DNA of 64,000 nt from Flavobacteriales bacterium UBA972 (lineage in GTDB: Bacteria; Bacteroidota; Bacteroidia; Flavobacteriales; Schleiferiaceae), in NCBI GenBank assembly GCA_002292855.1, contig DBBY01000042.1:1-64000 (forward strand), given 5' to 3'. Both the position numbers and the translations under genes were made by a program. The notes beneath the pieces are model-generated. The model was not told the origin of the DNA, made no database searches, and worked only from the letters and a program-made list of their open reading frames with translations. The first letter of the stretch is position 1. The number at the start of each line of letters is the position of its first letter. Below are positions 62,937 to 64,000 of the stretch, in pieces.

Positions 62937-64000
62937 GGCGTTTGTAGGTACTAACGGGATGGTTCTCCGTTGTCGAAATATGGACTGCAAAAGTAGTAAA
63001 TTCTAGCCGAATCGCCTCGGCCCAATCGTCGATAAATGGACGTTCGCTCTCACCATGTCCTACATCGATGAGTACAAGGTCCTTGGGCATGTCTTGAAAG
63101 GCATGGTACTTCGCGTCGCCCGTCACGTAGGCGTCTGCCCCAGAAGCCGCTGCAGCACTAATAAAGTCAACACCAGACCCCCCACAAACGGCAACCCGAG
63201 ACAGCATTCGCGAGGAATCGGACCGGCTGTACCGTATGCAGTCCGAGCCTAAATTTTGGGCGCAAACCTGCAAAAAATCCTGCAATTTCATGGGTTTTGG
63301 CAGATTTCCCACTGCTCCATAGCCCGCCCCGTCCCATTGGTTCTCGAGCGCGATCCAAGAATGGGCGACGACTTCGTAGGGATGAACCTGTAAAACCGCT
63401 TTTTGCACGGCCTCCTTGGCTGCTTTGGGAACCAAGAATTCAAGGCGAAGCTCCGCACTGCGCGTCTGTACCCCCGGTTCTCCCACATAGGGATTGGATC
63501 CCTGCAGGGGCCTGAAGGTACCGGTGCCCGGCGAAGCAAAATGGCATTGGTCGTAGGCCCCAGAACGACCTGCTCCGGCGCTATAAGCCGCCTGCTCCAC
63601 TGCTTCCGCATGGCTAGAGGGCACGTAGACTACCCAACTGAGCAATTCCCCAGAACGGGGCATCATGATGGTGGCATCGCGGATTCCCAATCGTTTAGCC
63701 AGCGAAAAACTAACACCGCCTTGAATGCTATCCCAATTGGTATGGCCGGCATACAAAGCCACTCCGCTGCTGATGGCGAGTTCCACGGTACGCTCGACGG
63801 ACGTAGCGCCGGTAATTTGCTTTAGACCCTTAAAAATAACCGGATGGTGGCTTAGAACCAGGTTGCATCCGCGCGAAACCGCTTCTTGGACCACGGCCTC
63901 GTCGGCGTCAAGGCAGCAGAGTACTCCCGTAATCGGCCTGTCCCGACGACCTACAAGCAGCCCGCTGTTGTCGTAGGACTCCTGAAGCCTCAAGGGCGCG
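62929..64000 (-). CDS. Nif3-like dinuclear metal-centre protein (5' end outside window)
   Basis: The open frame leaves the right edge, so the start is beyond the window; about 357 residues are visible. Metal ligands appear in LSHHPVIFKG near visible residue 51 (two His), GHTNWDS near residue 86, and GDAKYHAF plus VDVGHGESE near the end. A middle insertion of about 120 residues is the usual long form. NIF3/YbgI proteins form toroidal hexamers with an unclear hydrolase role. The preceding APL-RLQESYDNSGLLVG continues in frame, so the TTG at 63993 is not the start. It overlaps the coiled-coil gene by eight bases. Confidence 0.92.
   Translation of the reverse strand, partial: APLRLQESYDNSGLLVGRRDRPITGVLCCLDADEAVVQEAVSRGCNLVLSHHPVIFKGLKQITGATSVERTVELAISSGVALYAGHTNWDSIQGGVSFSLAKRLGIRDATIMMPRSGELLSWVVYVPSSHAEAVEQAAYSAGAGRSGAYDQCHFASPGTGTFRPLQGSNPYVGEPGVQTRSAELRLEFLVPKAAKEAVQKAVLQVHPYEVVAHSWIALENQWDGAGYGAVGNLPKPMKLQDFLQVCAQNLGSDCIRYSRSDSSRMLSRVAVCGGSGVDFISAAAASGADAYVTGDAKYHAFQDMPKDLVLIDVGHGESERPFIDDWAEAIRLEFTTFAVHISTTENHPVSTYKRHG

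Overview
The window looks like a chromosomal segment of a member of the Bacteroidota, probably a Flavobacteriales relative with higher GC than most of that order. The evidence is a Rho with an Arg/Gly/Pro-rich insert, a pyrR-pyrB pair, DUF3822 next to rsmD, archaeal/eukaryal-type ProRS beside an OmpP1/FadL-like barrel, a DUF5777 barrel, a possible type IX secretion sorting domain, a fused IcmF mutase, a CruF-like carotenoid gene, and repeated use of the Bacteroidota -7 promoter element TAnnTTTG. Genus was not determined. I saw no rRNA, CRISPR array, insertion sequence, prophage or integrase. Genes are packed tightly and no gap exceeds about 150 bases.

Layout. 1-3.2 kb: end of rho, then pyrR-pyrB and a small acidic protein. 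3.2-6.1 kb (minus): mpl, a lipoprotein, plsC. 6.2-9 kb: HsdR-N-like protein, purB, an aspartoacylase-family hydrolase. 9-14 kb (minus): lhgO, a four-gene envelope cluster (cytochrome c lipoprotein, YceI, DUF5777 barrel, second cytochrome c lipoprotein) and an MFS transporter. 14-17.2 kb (minus): aconitase and a secreted protein. 17.3-23.3 kb: an FtsX/MacB permease, a Wzm/Wzt-like exporter, a sulfotransferase and two glycosyltransferases, together a surface polysaccharide locus. 23.3-27.2 kb (minus): icd, dnaX, carotenoid gene. 27.2-30.8 kb: rpsF-rpsR-rplI and an O-antigen ligase with TPRs. 30.8-36.3 kb: xth, a lipoprotein, icmF and a HAD phosphatase. 36.4-38.1 kb: DUF3822 and rsmD. 38.1-43.4 kb (minus): six overlapping genes, radC-wecB-polysaccharide deacetylase-FemAB-like-oxyR-rdgB. 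43.5-46.1 kb (minus): rpsT, tRNA-Glu, a conserved hypothetical and proS. 46.2-51.7 kb: a low-complexity lipoprotein, an OmpP1/FadL-like barrel and a large Asp-box protein. 51.8-62 kb: a KASIII enzyme divergent from folE-cysS-yidD-lgt-DUF192-Asp-box protein-pepE, then gpmI-map-methyltransferase. 62-64 kb (minus): a coiled-coil zinc-ribbon relative that has lost its cysteines, and the start-less end of a nif3-family gene.

Three sequence-level signals stand out. First, dnaX carries an A10G tract exactly at the end of the conserved clamp-loader part; a -1 slip reaches a stop two codons later, which predicts a short gamma-like product as in E. coli or Thermus. Second, exact TAnnTTTG elements lie only 3-8 bases before many start codons (ATG or GTG), which predicts widespread leaderless mRNAs. 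Third, three convergent gene pairs share their stop codons through a self-complementary tetranucleotide (CTAG or TTAA), leaving no room for terminators. All functional calls come from reading the sequence against remembered families; no search was run.
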